DNA from: Datisca glomerata
Taxonomy: Eukaryota; Streptophyta; Magnoliopsida; Cucurbitales; Datiscaceae
Assembly: GCA_003255025.1 (NCBI GenBank)
Contig: QANY01005768.1
Location: 2,058,805-2,122,804, forward strand
Direction: 5' to 3'
DNA length: 64,000 nt
Under the pieces are notes generated by a model. It was not told the DNA's origin, searched no databases, and saw only the letters and a list, made by a program, of their open reading frames with translations. The translations under genes and the position numbers were made by a program. Positions 23,543 to 33,655 of the stretch are shown piece after piece (positions within the stretch are counted from its first letter, which is position 1; each line of letters starts with the position of its first letter).

Positions 23543-23890
23543 TGTTGTAAATACATAATTTAGATATCACCATTTTTTACTCGTAACTTTTCTAACTCTC
23601 TCCACTTCTAATTCTTTTATTCCTAGCTCTCCCATTTACATTAGAAGTAAAAACTCATAAATAAAATATTGTCAGTTTCATTTTTATATGTTTCTCTTAT
23701 GTTGCCTGTAAAAGGAAGAGATTACCCATAATGGATCTAACCATATCAAGAGAAACAATTGTCTCTTCTTCTTCTTCTTCTTCTTCTTCTTCTTCTTCTT
23801 CTTCTTCTTCTTCTTCTTCTTCTTCTTCTTCTTCTAATTTATTTCTTGAATTCTTTATCCATCTTATATTTTATAACACATTCTATATTT
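23543..23890 (+). repeat. 3' LTR of element B (right end approximate)
   Basis: The purine tract AAGGAGGAG (about 23534-23542) is followed by TGTTGTAAATACATAATTT. The right end is not fixed because no 5' LTR is available; a CA near 23878 or 23953 would fit. The LTR includes a CTT microsatellite. I saw no matching target duplication. Confidence 0.6.
23763..23836 (+). repeat. (CTT)n microsatellite
   Basis: About 24 perfect CTT triplets. They create an artificial poly-serine frame. Confidence 0.95.
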
Positions 23891-25838
23891 TACCATCAAT
23901 CACTGCATCATTTTTCCTAAATTAAATTTTTTATTTTTCATTCAAATACAATTCTTCAAGTTAAAATCTGTGATTATTATAGTGATGGTAGATTTTTACA
24001 CTGATTTTTTGTTTTAGTAAAAAATATTTCAAACCAATTATCTGGACCGACTGATGAAATAATAAGCGGCCAGGACAATGATGGAATGCATCATATCCTA
24101 GAATTCGAAGAAATCTTCATGTTTCTCTTCTTCTTGTTCAATTAAGGATTGACAAATGCAAAGAAAGTATCGTTCAAGGATTGATGAAGAACTGAGAAGT
24201 CTTGAAATGTAAGACTTCTTCTTCGCGAGGAAAATCCAGATGGAGACATAGATATTGGAGATGAGAATCTTTTGATGACACTGTCACTAAGGGAACCGCA
24301 CGTGCCATTGTTGATTTGAGTAAAAGGACGGACTCAGTCACGATGAGAGTCTAATGGGGGTAGGAATGCACAGGATAAACATAGAGAGGATAGAGGATTA
24401 GATAGTAAGAAAGGGAGATGAGAGAGAAGGGTTTAGACGGAATCAAGCAGTCGTGAGGTTGGGTATTTGATTTAACCCTGTAGTGTAATAGAAGGATCAC
24501 TTTTACAATTTATCAAAGTACATGAGCATAAAGCTATAACAAAATGCAGGGTTATGTTTTGCCAACTAGGCAAACTGCAATGGGGTAATTTGCATTTTAG
24601 GCTATGACTATGAGGAATAATAAATAACATTTTCGATACTTCAAATAAAAAAGAAAAATTCTGGATTTTTTTAAGAATAGAAGGAACAATTATGAATATA
24701 ATAAAATAGAATATATTAAATAATTATAAATATGAATTTTTTGGAATATATAAAAAATATTTAAAGGGATTTTCAAGGGATGGCCTCTATTTCAGCTGAT
24801 AAAAAAAGAAATAAAAATGGATTTTAATGGATTCATAAAAAAACAAAAAAGAATATTCATTAGCATCGATATTTTGTTTATTATGTTAAAGTGTCTTCTA
24901 AATAATAAAAAATACTAAATAAGCAAATTAGAAATATGTTACAATTGATGGATGTTTAAAGCACATAAATGCTATGAAAAATCTGATTTTAGAAAACGAA
25001 ATTCCGTCGCTTTTACATAAGGGCAAAATCATTGAAAATTTTATATAAAATCACTCAAAACCTTAAATGCCGCAACTATATAATTTTTTTTAAATATAAA
25101 TATTTATCTAATTGCCTATGTAATGTTGATTATATGGTACAATTGCTATTATAAATATTCAAACTTTCTATAGGTTGGGTTTCATAATTACTTCCAAGTA
25201 AAATTATAAATTTTATGAGAATTTTAAGTACGTTGAATTCAATGAAACTTACAAGTCAAGAGTGTTTACCAATCCTGTCAACTATTCTCAGTCCTTAGAT
25301 TATGATTAATTCTTAAAACTTTTATCAGATTATATATATTTTTTAAAATTCAAGACTTTAAATTATAGGATAATGACAAGTAACAAAAGCTAATTATATT
25401 TTTAGACTCTTATATGATAATGACAAGAAACAAAACCTTTGATCAAGAGGAATAGAAAAAAAACGGAAAGATAAATGATCTTAGCCAAGTACATTTTTTT
25501 TAGAATTATGTATTTTCCAATCTAAAGTTCTTTAATAATTACGTTGTTATAATATATCATTACTATCATTTAGTTCCCTACAAGGTAAAGTTACTTTCTA
25601 GTGATGACACAATTAATTTAAAGAAAAATAGATGATATGTTTCTTTGTCTTCAAATTTTAAAATATACAACGTGTGTTTCAGGACAGAGATTGATGAAAG
25701 TATTAATCAAGTAAAAGTAATATCCTTAGATTCTTGTATAAGTATCCTTGTAAAGCAATAACTCAACAATATAATGATACGGAAAAGAACAGACAAAAAA
25801 GATAAAAATCCGTTGTCAACACATAAAAATAGTTCAAT
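23891..25838. other. AT-rich DNA upstream of peptide gene, no gene seen
   Basis: The 24020-24520 part is less AT-rich and purine-rich (gatgagagagaaggg) and could be a worn gene fragment, but I could not find a consistent frame or domain. 24520-25838 is AT-rich non-coding DNA with many poly-A/T runs. Confidence 0.4.
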
Positions 25839-25839
25839 A

Positions 25840-25980
25840 AAAATTTGAGTCTCATGTTTATCTATTATACTCTAGAATTTTGATTCGAGTCCATGTTTAT
25901 CAAATATTCTCTTAAATTTGAGTCTATGTTTATCGAATATACTCTTAAAATCGGAGTCCATGTTTATCAAATATTTTTCA
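25840..25980 (+). repeat. Promoter-proximal tandem repeat, about 36 bp x 4
   Basis: The phrase 'gagtccatgtttatcaaata' with 'ttctcttaaaat' recurs four times (starts near 25846, 25884, 25920, 25954) with small changes. The last copy ends about ten bases before the TATA box of the peptide gene. It may have arisen by slippage, or it may carry protein-binding sites. Confidence 0.75.
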
Positions 25981-25988
25981 TGAAGTCC

Positions 25989-25996
25989 TATATAAA
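25989..25996 (+). promoter_or_regulatory. TATA box of secreted-peptide gene
   Basis: TATATAAA, followed by a CA-rich stretch suited to a transcription start (about 26020-26030). The start codon is at 26081, giving a 5' untranslated region of about 55 bases. Confidence 0.65.
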
Positions 25997-26080
25997 CTCA
26001 TCAAACTTCCAACAAAAGCACACAACTTAGTTCCCCCAAAAGTAAAATTTAGCCTTCGTCTCTTTTTTACTTGAATCAAG

Positions 26081-26238
26081 ATGAAGAAATTCTCCCTTAT
26101 TGTCTTTTTATTCATTATGTTCTTAGCCGTATGTTTCCTACCAGCCTTGACTAATGACAATAGCAAGGCTCCATCCCCACACTCATACTCACATTCACAC
26201 TCACACCCAAAATTGCCTCGCTTCCCATGGGCTATTAC
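26081..26238 (+). pseudogene. Small secreted peptide gene, cut by copia C
   Basis: The frame starts with a textbook secretion signal: Met-Lys-Lys, a hydrophobic core (FSLIVFLFIMFLAVCFLPAL) and a small-residue cleavage region near Ala-Leu-Thr-Asn. After it come about 28 residues rich in Ser, His, Pro and Lys (APSPHSYSHSHSHPKLPRFP). It has its own TATA box, a plausible 5' leader and a start context of AAGATGAAG. At 26239 the sequence becomes the LTR end of copia C; the frame runs only 12 more codons into it. No continuation was found on the other side, because C is itself truncated at 31783. I do not recognise the family. It could also be the first exon of a larger secreted protein. Confidence 0.55.
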
Positions 26239-27126
26239 TGTTGAAAATAGTGTATTACATTATAAGATTAAATGAAAATAGTAATAATACAATAATTCTG
26301 TAAATATGTGAATTACAATAATATAATTACAATAATATAATTACAAATAATAATGAGAGTAATTATGAAATGTAAATAAAGTAAATATCAACGTTAAATA
26401 GAACGGACAGAGTAACAATATAATGAAAAATTAAATTAAGTCATGTTTGCACAGTTTTCTTAAAACAGTTACGCGACCTCTCTTGTAGTACTAAGATTGA
26501 TAACGACATATATTTCTGAAGATAAAACAGTTTGAGACAGTTGAATAGCACTCAACTTCATCACATTGATCAAACAGGTTTGTCACAATTTTACCACCAA
26601 AGTAACGACGCAAAAATAAGACTTAGACCAGAAAACTAAATCGTCGACGGAACCAGAAATAAACTGAACCAAAAACATGGATTGAACCAAAAAAGCCAAA
26701 CCAGGACTGAACCAAGAAAACTTGAAGAAAAACTAGAAAAAACGTGGAGACAAATAATTGAGAGAAAATTGAGAGCTAGAATGCTTTTTGGGCGTGTAAA
26801 ATGGGGAGGGAAAAGTCTCCTTTTATACTACTAATGGGGGTGAGGTGTCATAAAGGGTATTTAACTTATTAAAAGGCCATTTAACCAAAATTAAGTCTAA
26901 AAATGTTTTTTCCTTTAAATTGCAAAATAATAAATGTTTTAGGCTTTAAACTACAAAGAATAGTCCATATTCTATGACATTTGGGCTTCCTATGAGAAGG
27001 GAAAGATAAATCTGCAGCAAAAGATAATCTATTGGCCTATATAGAGGTGGCTCATAGAGAGAGAGCCTCTAGGCTTATCAAGTTAGCACCCTTGATACAA
27101 GAATCTCTATATATACCATTCCAACA
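26239..27126 (-). repeat. 3' LTR of element C
   Basis: On the minus strand it starts TGTTGGAATGGTATATATAG at 27126, straight after the purine tract AAAAGGAGAAAG (27138-27127). It ends CTATTTTCAACA at 26239. The ends TGTTG and CAACA are inverted copies of each other. A TATA box (AGTATAAAAGG) lies near 26829-26819. The start is secure; the end is inferred from the CAACA terminus and the change from coding to AT-rich DNA, since no 5' LTR remains for comparison. Confidence 0.6.
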
Positions 27127-27979
27127 CTTTCTCCTTTTCTAACGTGAGATTTATACAATTTCTACCTTTTTTTCATTCTCATTAATTTAGATCACTTTGG
27201 GAGATAATTTCTCAGTCATCCCATAATCAATTTTAACAAATTAATAGTCGATGTTAATGTATTTACGGATGAGAACTCAGAATTTTGATAACCTTACACT
27301 TTTACGTAGTGGATACCACCTAAAAATTTGTCCAAAATTGGTGTATGAAAATGGTGTACAAAACACCTATTTTTCTGAAAATTACTCACATGAATGAAAA
27401 TTAACGACCAACGACACGACAGACATGGTGATAATATTCTACATTTAGAAACCTACATAGGATATGTATGTTTTACCCTTTGAAGCTTTCCTTGTGTAAG
27501 TATGTTACTTTACTAGCTACCAATAGACACAATATCTTTGAATTGTTCATCCTTTTGTGTAAACGATGACATACTTCACACAGTAGTCATCCCTGACACA
27601 ATTCAGTTTTCATGATTATGTTCATTTTGGTAATGAACATCCTCCTGGTTCTGCAAGAGTTTCTAAAGAATTGTGCCCTTACAATTCTTATAGAAGCGAT
27701 CCCACTTCACTCTCACATAGGTGATCTCTTAATTTAAGAGTAAACCCATAATACTCCACTCGGATCTCACTATTTCTGATGCATAAGAATCATTAAAAAC
27801 TTAACTTAACCTGATCTCAACCGGTATCACTGTTTTCATCATATGAATGGATAGGAAAAATCTCCACAGTGATCCGGCTAAGCTAATAATTAGGTTGTCC
27901 ATTTGAACCTAGATCTTGGGATCTCCAAACAACAAGGTTAGGTTTCCTTTGTATCAACTTATTTTTACATGGGCTTTAG
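27127..27979 (-). other. 3' untranslated region of element C
   Basis: About 850 bases lie between RNase H and the purine tract. They include the phrase TGGACAAATTTTTAGGTGG (minus strand, near 27330) followed by 'tatccactacgtaaaagtg'. The phrase recurs on the plus strand near 51250. No coding frame is seen. Confidence 0.6.
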
Positions 27980-29410
27980 TCACATTTCTATCGATGACTT
28001 TTCAACTAACTCTCTATTTAACTTTTTAGTTAACGGATCTGAAATGTTATGTCTACGATGAATGTGTCTAGACTTACTATTATACATAGTACATTGTGCC
28101 CTTCCAATATCACTTTGACTATCATAGTGTATGCAGATTGGTGGCACATGCTTTGTCCATCTAAAAATATTCTCTAGAAAGTGGTTTAGCCACTCAGCCT
28201 CCAATCCACATTTGTCCCAAGCAATAAGCTCATATTCTATAGTGAATCTAGGTATAACGGTCTGTTTTAAGGATTTTCATGCTACGACATCACCTCCTAA
28301 TGTGAAAATATACCCACTAGTAGACTTTGTATCTTTCTTATCATATATCTAATTGGCTCAGTATATCCTTTAGGACCATTGGATATCTTGAATAGTGTAG
28401 TACATAACTCCAAGTATATCGTAAGTACATCAGTACTCTTATAATGGCTCTCCAATGTTCAGATCTAGGATTACTTGTGAATCTGCTTAGTTTATTTACT
28501 GTATAGGCTATATCAGGTCTTGTATAGCTCATCAAGTACATCAGACTACCTATCACTCTCGAGTATTCTACTTGAGAGGTACTCTCACCTTTATTCTTGG
28601 ACAAATGTACACTTGTATCCATCAGTGTTTTTTATTCATTAGTGTCATCTTTGCTAAAATTTTCAAAAATAGAATCTATATAATGAGACTGACTTAAAAT
28701 AAGTCTATCTCATGTTCTTTTGATTTTTATTTCTAATATAACATTAGCAAGTCCCATGTCCTTCATATCAAATCTAGATTTTAACATGTCTTTTATATAT
28801 TTGATCATCTTATCATTACTCACAATGATAAGCATGGCATCAACATACAAACACACAATTACATATCCATTTTCTATATCTTTAACATAGATACATTTAT
28901 CACATTCATTGATTTTGAATCCAATTGACATCATGTGACTATCAAATTTCTCATGCCATTATTTTGGTACTTGTTTCAAACCATACAATGATTTGCCTAA
29001 TTTACAGACTTTCTTTCCTTGCCCAGAAGAGAAAAACCCTTTTCGTTCAAATCTCTATTTAGAAAGGCTATTTTCACATCCATTCGATGTATTTCAAGAT
29101 TTCGCAAAGTTGTAATTGCATGTACCATCCAAATGGAGTTTATTCTTGACATCATAGAATATATATCAAAATAATCAAGACCTTCCTTTTGTTTGTAGCC
29201 TTAATTACAAGTGTAGCCTTGTATTTATCAATTGATCCATCAACTTTAATTTTTAATACGAAAATCTATTTGGAACCCCATGGTTTACAACCAGGTGGAA
29301 GATCCACTAGTTCCCAAGTATGATTTTGTAAAATGGGGTCAATTTCCCTCTTAATGGCCTTTTTTCCAAAAAGGACCTTCATTGGAATTTACAGCTTCAT
29401 TGAAAGTTCT
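27980..29410 (-). pseudogene. pol: RT and RNase H remnant of C
   Basis: RNase H is at 28204-27980 (EAEWLNHFLENIF; CIHYDSQSDIGRAQ; KSRHIHRRHN; DPLTKKLNRELVEKSS), with an internal deletion between RRHN and ISDPLTK. The RT connection region is at 28622-28341 ([35 protein letters not shown]). The palm is at 28934-28710. Its catalytic YVDD reads YVDA (codons at 28847-28836), so the second Asp is lost. The RT start is near 29340 (WELVDLPPGCKPWGSK). Together these would copy element RNA into DNA; here they are inactive. Confidence 0.82.
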
Positions 29411-30560
29411 TTGTTCACTTTCAATCATATAGGTTAGAAAATCATGACCAACAGACTTTTCCGTCCTAGTTCTTTTACTCCTTCTAGGTTCTACCTCGAC
29501 TTGTTCATCTTGGTCCTCACTATCTTCTTCATCAATGGTCTCAAGAAGTCTTTTTGAAGAGCTTGAATGTTCCTTGGATTTGTAAGAAAATACATGTTCA
29601 AAGAATGATGCATTCCTAGTCTCTATTATCATTTCTTGTGAATCTCAAGATTGTTAGATTCGTACATAAGGAACCAATACGCACTACTATTATTTTCATA
29701 ACCAATGAAAATGCAATTGACATTTTGGTCCTTTCTTCACCTTTTTGGGTGTAGGTACCATCACTTTAGTAAGACATCATCACATTCGTAAGTATTTGTA
29801 TGAATATTTTCTATATTTTCATAACTCATATGGGGTCTTATCTTTTTTATTTTTGGGTAATCCAAAACTGATCAACATTGCATTCATCTTTTCTTTCAAG
29901 GTACGGTTTTTAAGCTCAGCAACACCATTGGAGTGAGGTGAATAAGGTGTTGTGGTTTCATTATAATCCCATGTTAAGCACAAATCTCAACAAATGACGA
30001 TTCATACTCATCACCTCGATCATTTTTTAGTACCTTAATTTTTTTATTTAGTTGATTCTCAACTTCATTTTTATAGAGAATGAATTTCTTTATAGCTTCA
30101 TCCTTGCTCTTTAGCAAATATACATTACAATATTTTGTGATATCATCAACAGAAGTAATAAAATACTTATTACCAATCCTTGTTTGTACAAATTTTAAAT
30201 CACATATATCACTGTGAATTAAATGAAGTGGTTTGGTATTTCTTTCAACACTTTAGATTGATGACCTCGTTAATTTTACTTCAACACAAGTTTCACACGT
30301 GTGATTTAAATTAATATAAAATGTTGGTAAATGATCCAAGTTAATTATTTACGCAAAGTATCATAATTAACATGACCTAGACTACTATGCCATAAATTGG
30401 AAGACTTAAGCAAGTAAGCAGAAGCTTTGTTAATATCGGGTTTGACCAAATTCATAACATTGAGTTTGAACATTCCATCACTCATATAACCCTTACCAAC
30501 ATACATTTCGCTCGTAGACAAAACAATTTTGTTTGACTCAAATAAATCCATGGTTATTCA
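29410..30560 (-). pseudogene. pol: Integrase remnant of C
   Basis: The pre-integrase segment lies at 30551-30345 (LLKSSNLWHSSLGHVNYDTL). The integrase core follows, with [10 protein letters not shown] near 30215 and [15 protein letters not shown] near 30030-29990; the usual NDRGGEYES is changed at one Gly, but the Asp remains. A charged C-terminal stretch (29632-29351) includes EEDSEDQDEQVEVEPRRSKR, the usual hinge between integrase and RT in this lineage. Confidence 0.78.
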
Positions 30561-31783
30561 GCAGTAAACAAGAGACAAGGATTTTCTGGATTTCAGGTAC
30601 ATACGAGACATTATTCAGAGTCAATTCATTCTCATAAGTCATCTTTAAAACTATTTTTTCTTGGCCTTTGATCTCAGAGGTGGCTGAGTTCCCCATAAAT
30701 AATTTCTTTCCATGCTCGATAGCTTCAAAGGTAGAGAACAACTTGTGATCAGAACACACATGGTAGGTAGCTCCAGTGTCAATCCATCATTTCTTTAGAT
30801 TTTATCTAACCATGTTGGCCTCAGAGACCACTACTGAGAGGTTGATATTAGAAATTTCTTGAGCAATGTTCTCAATCACATTAGCCTCCATGTTTCTCTT
30901 AGGCAATCTACACTTAGAAGATTTATGACCCATCTTATCATAATTGTAGCACTTTCCTTGAAACATAACTTTCTTAGAAACCCCTCCTTTAGGTCCTAGC
31001 TTGTTTGGACCTTTCCCTTTTGTTGTTGGTCTTCTTGGTTTTGGTACATTGACCATACTCCACAATGTTAGCCTTTGTTGTAGCAACATATTTGGCCCTC
31101 TTATTTCGGATAGCCTATTATCATCTTCGATTCAAAGTCGAATAATAAGATCCTTTATGCTCATTTCCTTTCATTTGTGCTTGAGATAATTCTTGAAATC
31201 CTTCCAAGCAGGAGGTAATTTCTCAATTATATAAGCCAGTTGAAATGATTCACTCAGCATCATTCCCTTAGCATGAATCTCATGTAGGATAATTTGTAGT
31301 TCTTGCACTCGACTGATCACCGTTTTGGAATCCCCCATTTTGAACTCTAGAAAGCAAGCCACGATAAATTTCTTCGTGCCCGTGCCCTCAGTTTTGTACT
31401 TTGATTCAAGAGATTCTCATTGCTCATTTTCTATTTTCTTGTCAGAATAAACATTATACAAGGAATCAGTAAGACTATTCATTATGTATTTCCTACGTAA
31501 ATAATCATAATATTTCCAAGGATCAATACCACTGATCGCTTAGAAATCCTGCTCATCGTCATTAAGCTTAGGAGCTTCTTCAATCAATCATTTTTTCAGA
31601 TTCAACATAGTCAGGTAGAAGGGCATCTTTTTTTGCCACCTTTTGAAATTCAGACCGTTAAATTTCTCAGGTTTCTTTATGTGAAAAATAGGTGTAGGCT
31701 TCGGTGCAAGGCACACCCAGGTTTGGCATTTGAGCCCCAATAGTAGGGTTCTGCCCTTGGATTTTAGCAGCATGGTTTGCCAC
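30560..31783 (-). pseudogene. gag: gag and protease remnant of C
   Basis: Gag begins near 31773 and keeps HIKKPEKFNGLNFKRWQKKM, then FKMGDSKTVISRVQELQIIL and LPPAWKDFKNYLKHK (31362-31171), KGKGPNKLGPKGGVSKK, and the zinc knuckle CYNYDKMGHKSSKC (30951-30910). The knuckle's second Cys is Tyr, as in A2 and D1, probably abolishing zinc binding. The protease site WIDTGATYHVC (about 30790-30757) keeps the D-T-G catalytic triplet, and the frame 30759-30538 continues it. Several stops separate the parts. Confidence 0.83.
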
Positions 31784-33655
31784 TATTAGCATTATGTCCA
31801 TAAAATATGGTGTAATAACTATTTATGAATATTTAGTTATTTCTTTGACATTTTGTACTACTGAATTTAATGAATGAATGAATTTTATTTTATTAATTAA
31901 AGTGTGTTTATAATTTACTCAAGTCCTGAAACTATTGTCAACATAGGAAGAGTAAAGACAGAGGGGGTCTTCCAGACAAGCTCTTCTGAAATATTTTAGA
32001 ATTTTATTCGTAGTCTTAGGATTAATTGGGCAATCCAATCTGATTACAACTGTTAAGGTTGAACCAAATGATGCTGTCTTGGGGCTTGGAAGTGGAACCT
32101 CTAACGTTGACCTAGACATGGTATGGAACATGTTGAATAGACCAGTAACAAATTAGTTTGGAGCAAAGTTGTTTATCTAGATCTAAATCTAATTGTTTAC
32201 ACCTTAAAGTACTTTTTTGATTACCTTAAACTTGTGGTGAATATGAAACTTGACTTAGTTACTTGCGGTGTATGATACACCAAATGAATGAGTTCAAATT
32301 ATCAGACAATACCTCGACTGTTGGGATCGTCATTCAACTATGTTGGAGTTACGTGATTCACAAATATGAAATTCGTGGTGAGATTACAAAATGAAACAAT
32401 ATCACTTATGCTTTATTGACGGGTGTGTGAATAAATAAACATGGCCAAGTACTCGATGAAATGAATCATTGAATAAGAGATGGTGAACTGTGTGAGACAA
32501 TTCACTGTTATGACTTTCTTATTTACAATGAATAAATGAGTTAAGAAAATAATAACTAGAGATGTAAAATGATAATTTTACATCCCGCTCCTATTACTGA
32601 TATTCACGAAAGGTAACATAGAAAAATATTTTGTGGACCGTGAAATAAAAAGATTTTATTTGCACCAACAGAAAATGTACTGCGTGTGAATCTAGAGTTG
32701 ATTCGGTATTGGACCTATAGTGGAGTTGTAAATAGGTCAAGAATTTAAGGAGAAAAAATCATCGAGCATTTGAATCCTATAGCTTTATTAATGTGGGTCC
32801 ATTGAGTCTTGGAGTAACTCATAAGGACATGAATGAGAAATAACACCAGTTGGACCAAAAATATATTTTGGACCAAAGTATACTTCCCGAACTCATATGT
32901 GATGGATATCGTCACTAAAATAGTGAAGGGTAAAACTAATGTTCAATTAATTAATTGTCATTTTCTAATTATTGGATAATTAGTAAATAAAAAATTAATT
33001 AATTAATTATTGGAGTAATTTAATTTATCAATTTAGATTGATGAATTTGGATACAATACTGGCTCTAGGGAGATGTAAAATTTTGACAATTACAGTAAAG
33101 AGAGGAAAATTTTGACAATTTACAGTATAGGGATATATGTGTAAATTTTTTAATCTTTATATAAGAGATGACATTAGGGTTACCTCTCTAAGTGTGTTGA
33201 CACAACCCTGCTCACAATGTATGATTACACAGAGCAAAGAAAGTAGTTTCTCCCTCCCCTCGTTGTTGCCATCGAAATTTAGAGGAAGAAGAGAAAATTT
33301 TATTTTTTTTCTTATGTAGTTTTGAGAGCTCACACTCAATTCCTAACGGCATCCTATTGAGATATACTTTTGAATCCTACGAGTGGTTGTTGGTTCGAAG
33401 ATTGATTCAAGTTCTACGAAGAACGAATAATGCAAGACAATCAATAGGATTCCACCATGTTAGAACTTCTCCGATATAAGAAAGTTATAATATTATTTTC
33501 ACCTCTTATAAATATATCAATCTAAATATGCATGATCATAAAAGCTTTTATATTTAATATGATTAAATAGTTTATGTGAATTTTTTTTATTTTTTCACGC
33601 ACGAAGCGCTCGTGGTTCATTGTTTTTCTTCAAATTTTTAAAACCCATTCCAACA
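31784..33655 (+). repeat. 5' LTR of A3
   Basis: It starts TATTAGCATTATGTCC (TG changed to TA) and ends CCATTCCAACA, 1872 bases. The TATA-like sequence is TTTATATAAG near 33157. The hairpin arms AGGGTT (33176-33181) and AACCCT (33204-33209) correspond to those in A1. It joins the truncated end of copia C without a visible target duplication. Confidence 0.85.

Larger units (their letters stand above)
20298..23890 (+). mobile_element. Ty1/copia element B, 5'-truncated
   Basis: This is a different copia lineage from A. It starts abruptly inside the protease/pre-integrase region and runs through integrase, RT and RNase H to a purine tract and a 3' LTR (from 23543). The wording (GPFQYYMVLIDASTRWSH; HKARLIAQGFSQRPDLDYDE; DNAACI; DLFTKALP) matches a widespread plant copia group, possibly Ivana/Oryco-like. 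The 5' LTR, gag and most of the protease are absent. The junction with A2 at 20297/20298 shows no LTR terminus on either side. Confidence 0.82.
26239..31783 (-). mobile_element. Ty1/copia element C, 5'-truncated, minus strand
   Basis: Read on the minus strand: gag, protease, integrase, RT, RNase H, a purine tract and the 3' LTR (27126-26239). The 5' LTR and leader are missing, because at 31783/31784 the sequence switches to the 5' LTR of A3. The proteins belong to a third copia lineage, with long gag phrases such as KPEKFNGLNFKRWQKKM and LPPAWKDFKNYLKHK. ATTAC at 26234-26238 is a possible target duplication whose partner is lost. Confidence 0.85.

Noticed and set aside
23731..23925. Poly-serine frame
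   Set aside because: It is the CTT microsatellite in the LTR of element B.
26444..27126. Shorter version of the C 3' LTR ending at 26444
   Set aside because: A TG occurs at 26444, but the CAACA terminus at 26239 mirrors the TGTTG start and coincides with the break of the peptide frame; kept only as an alternative.
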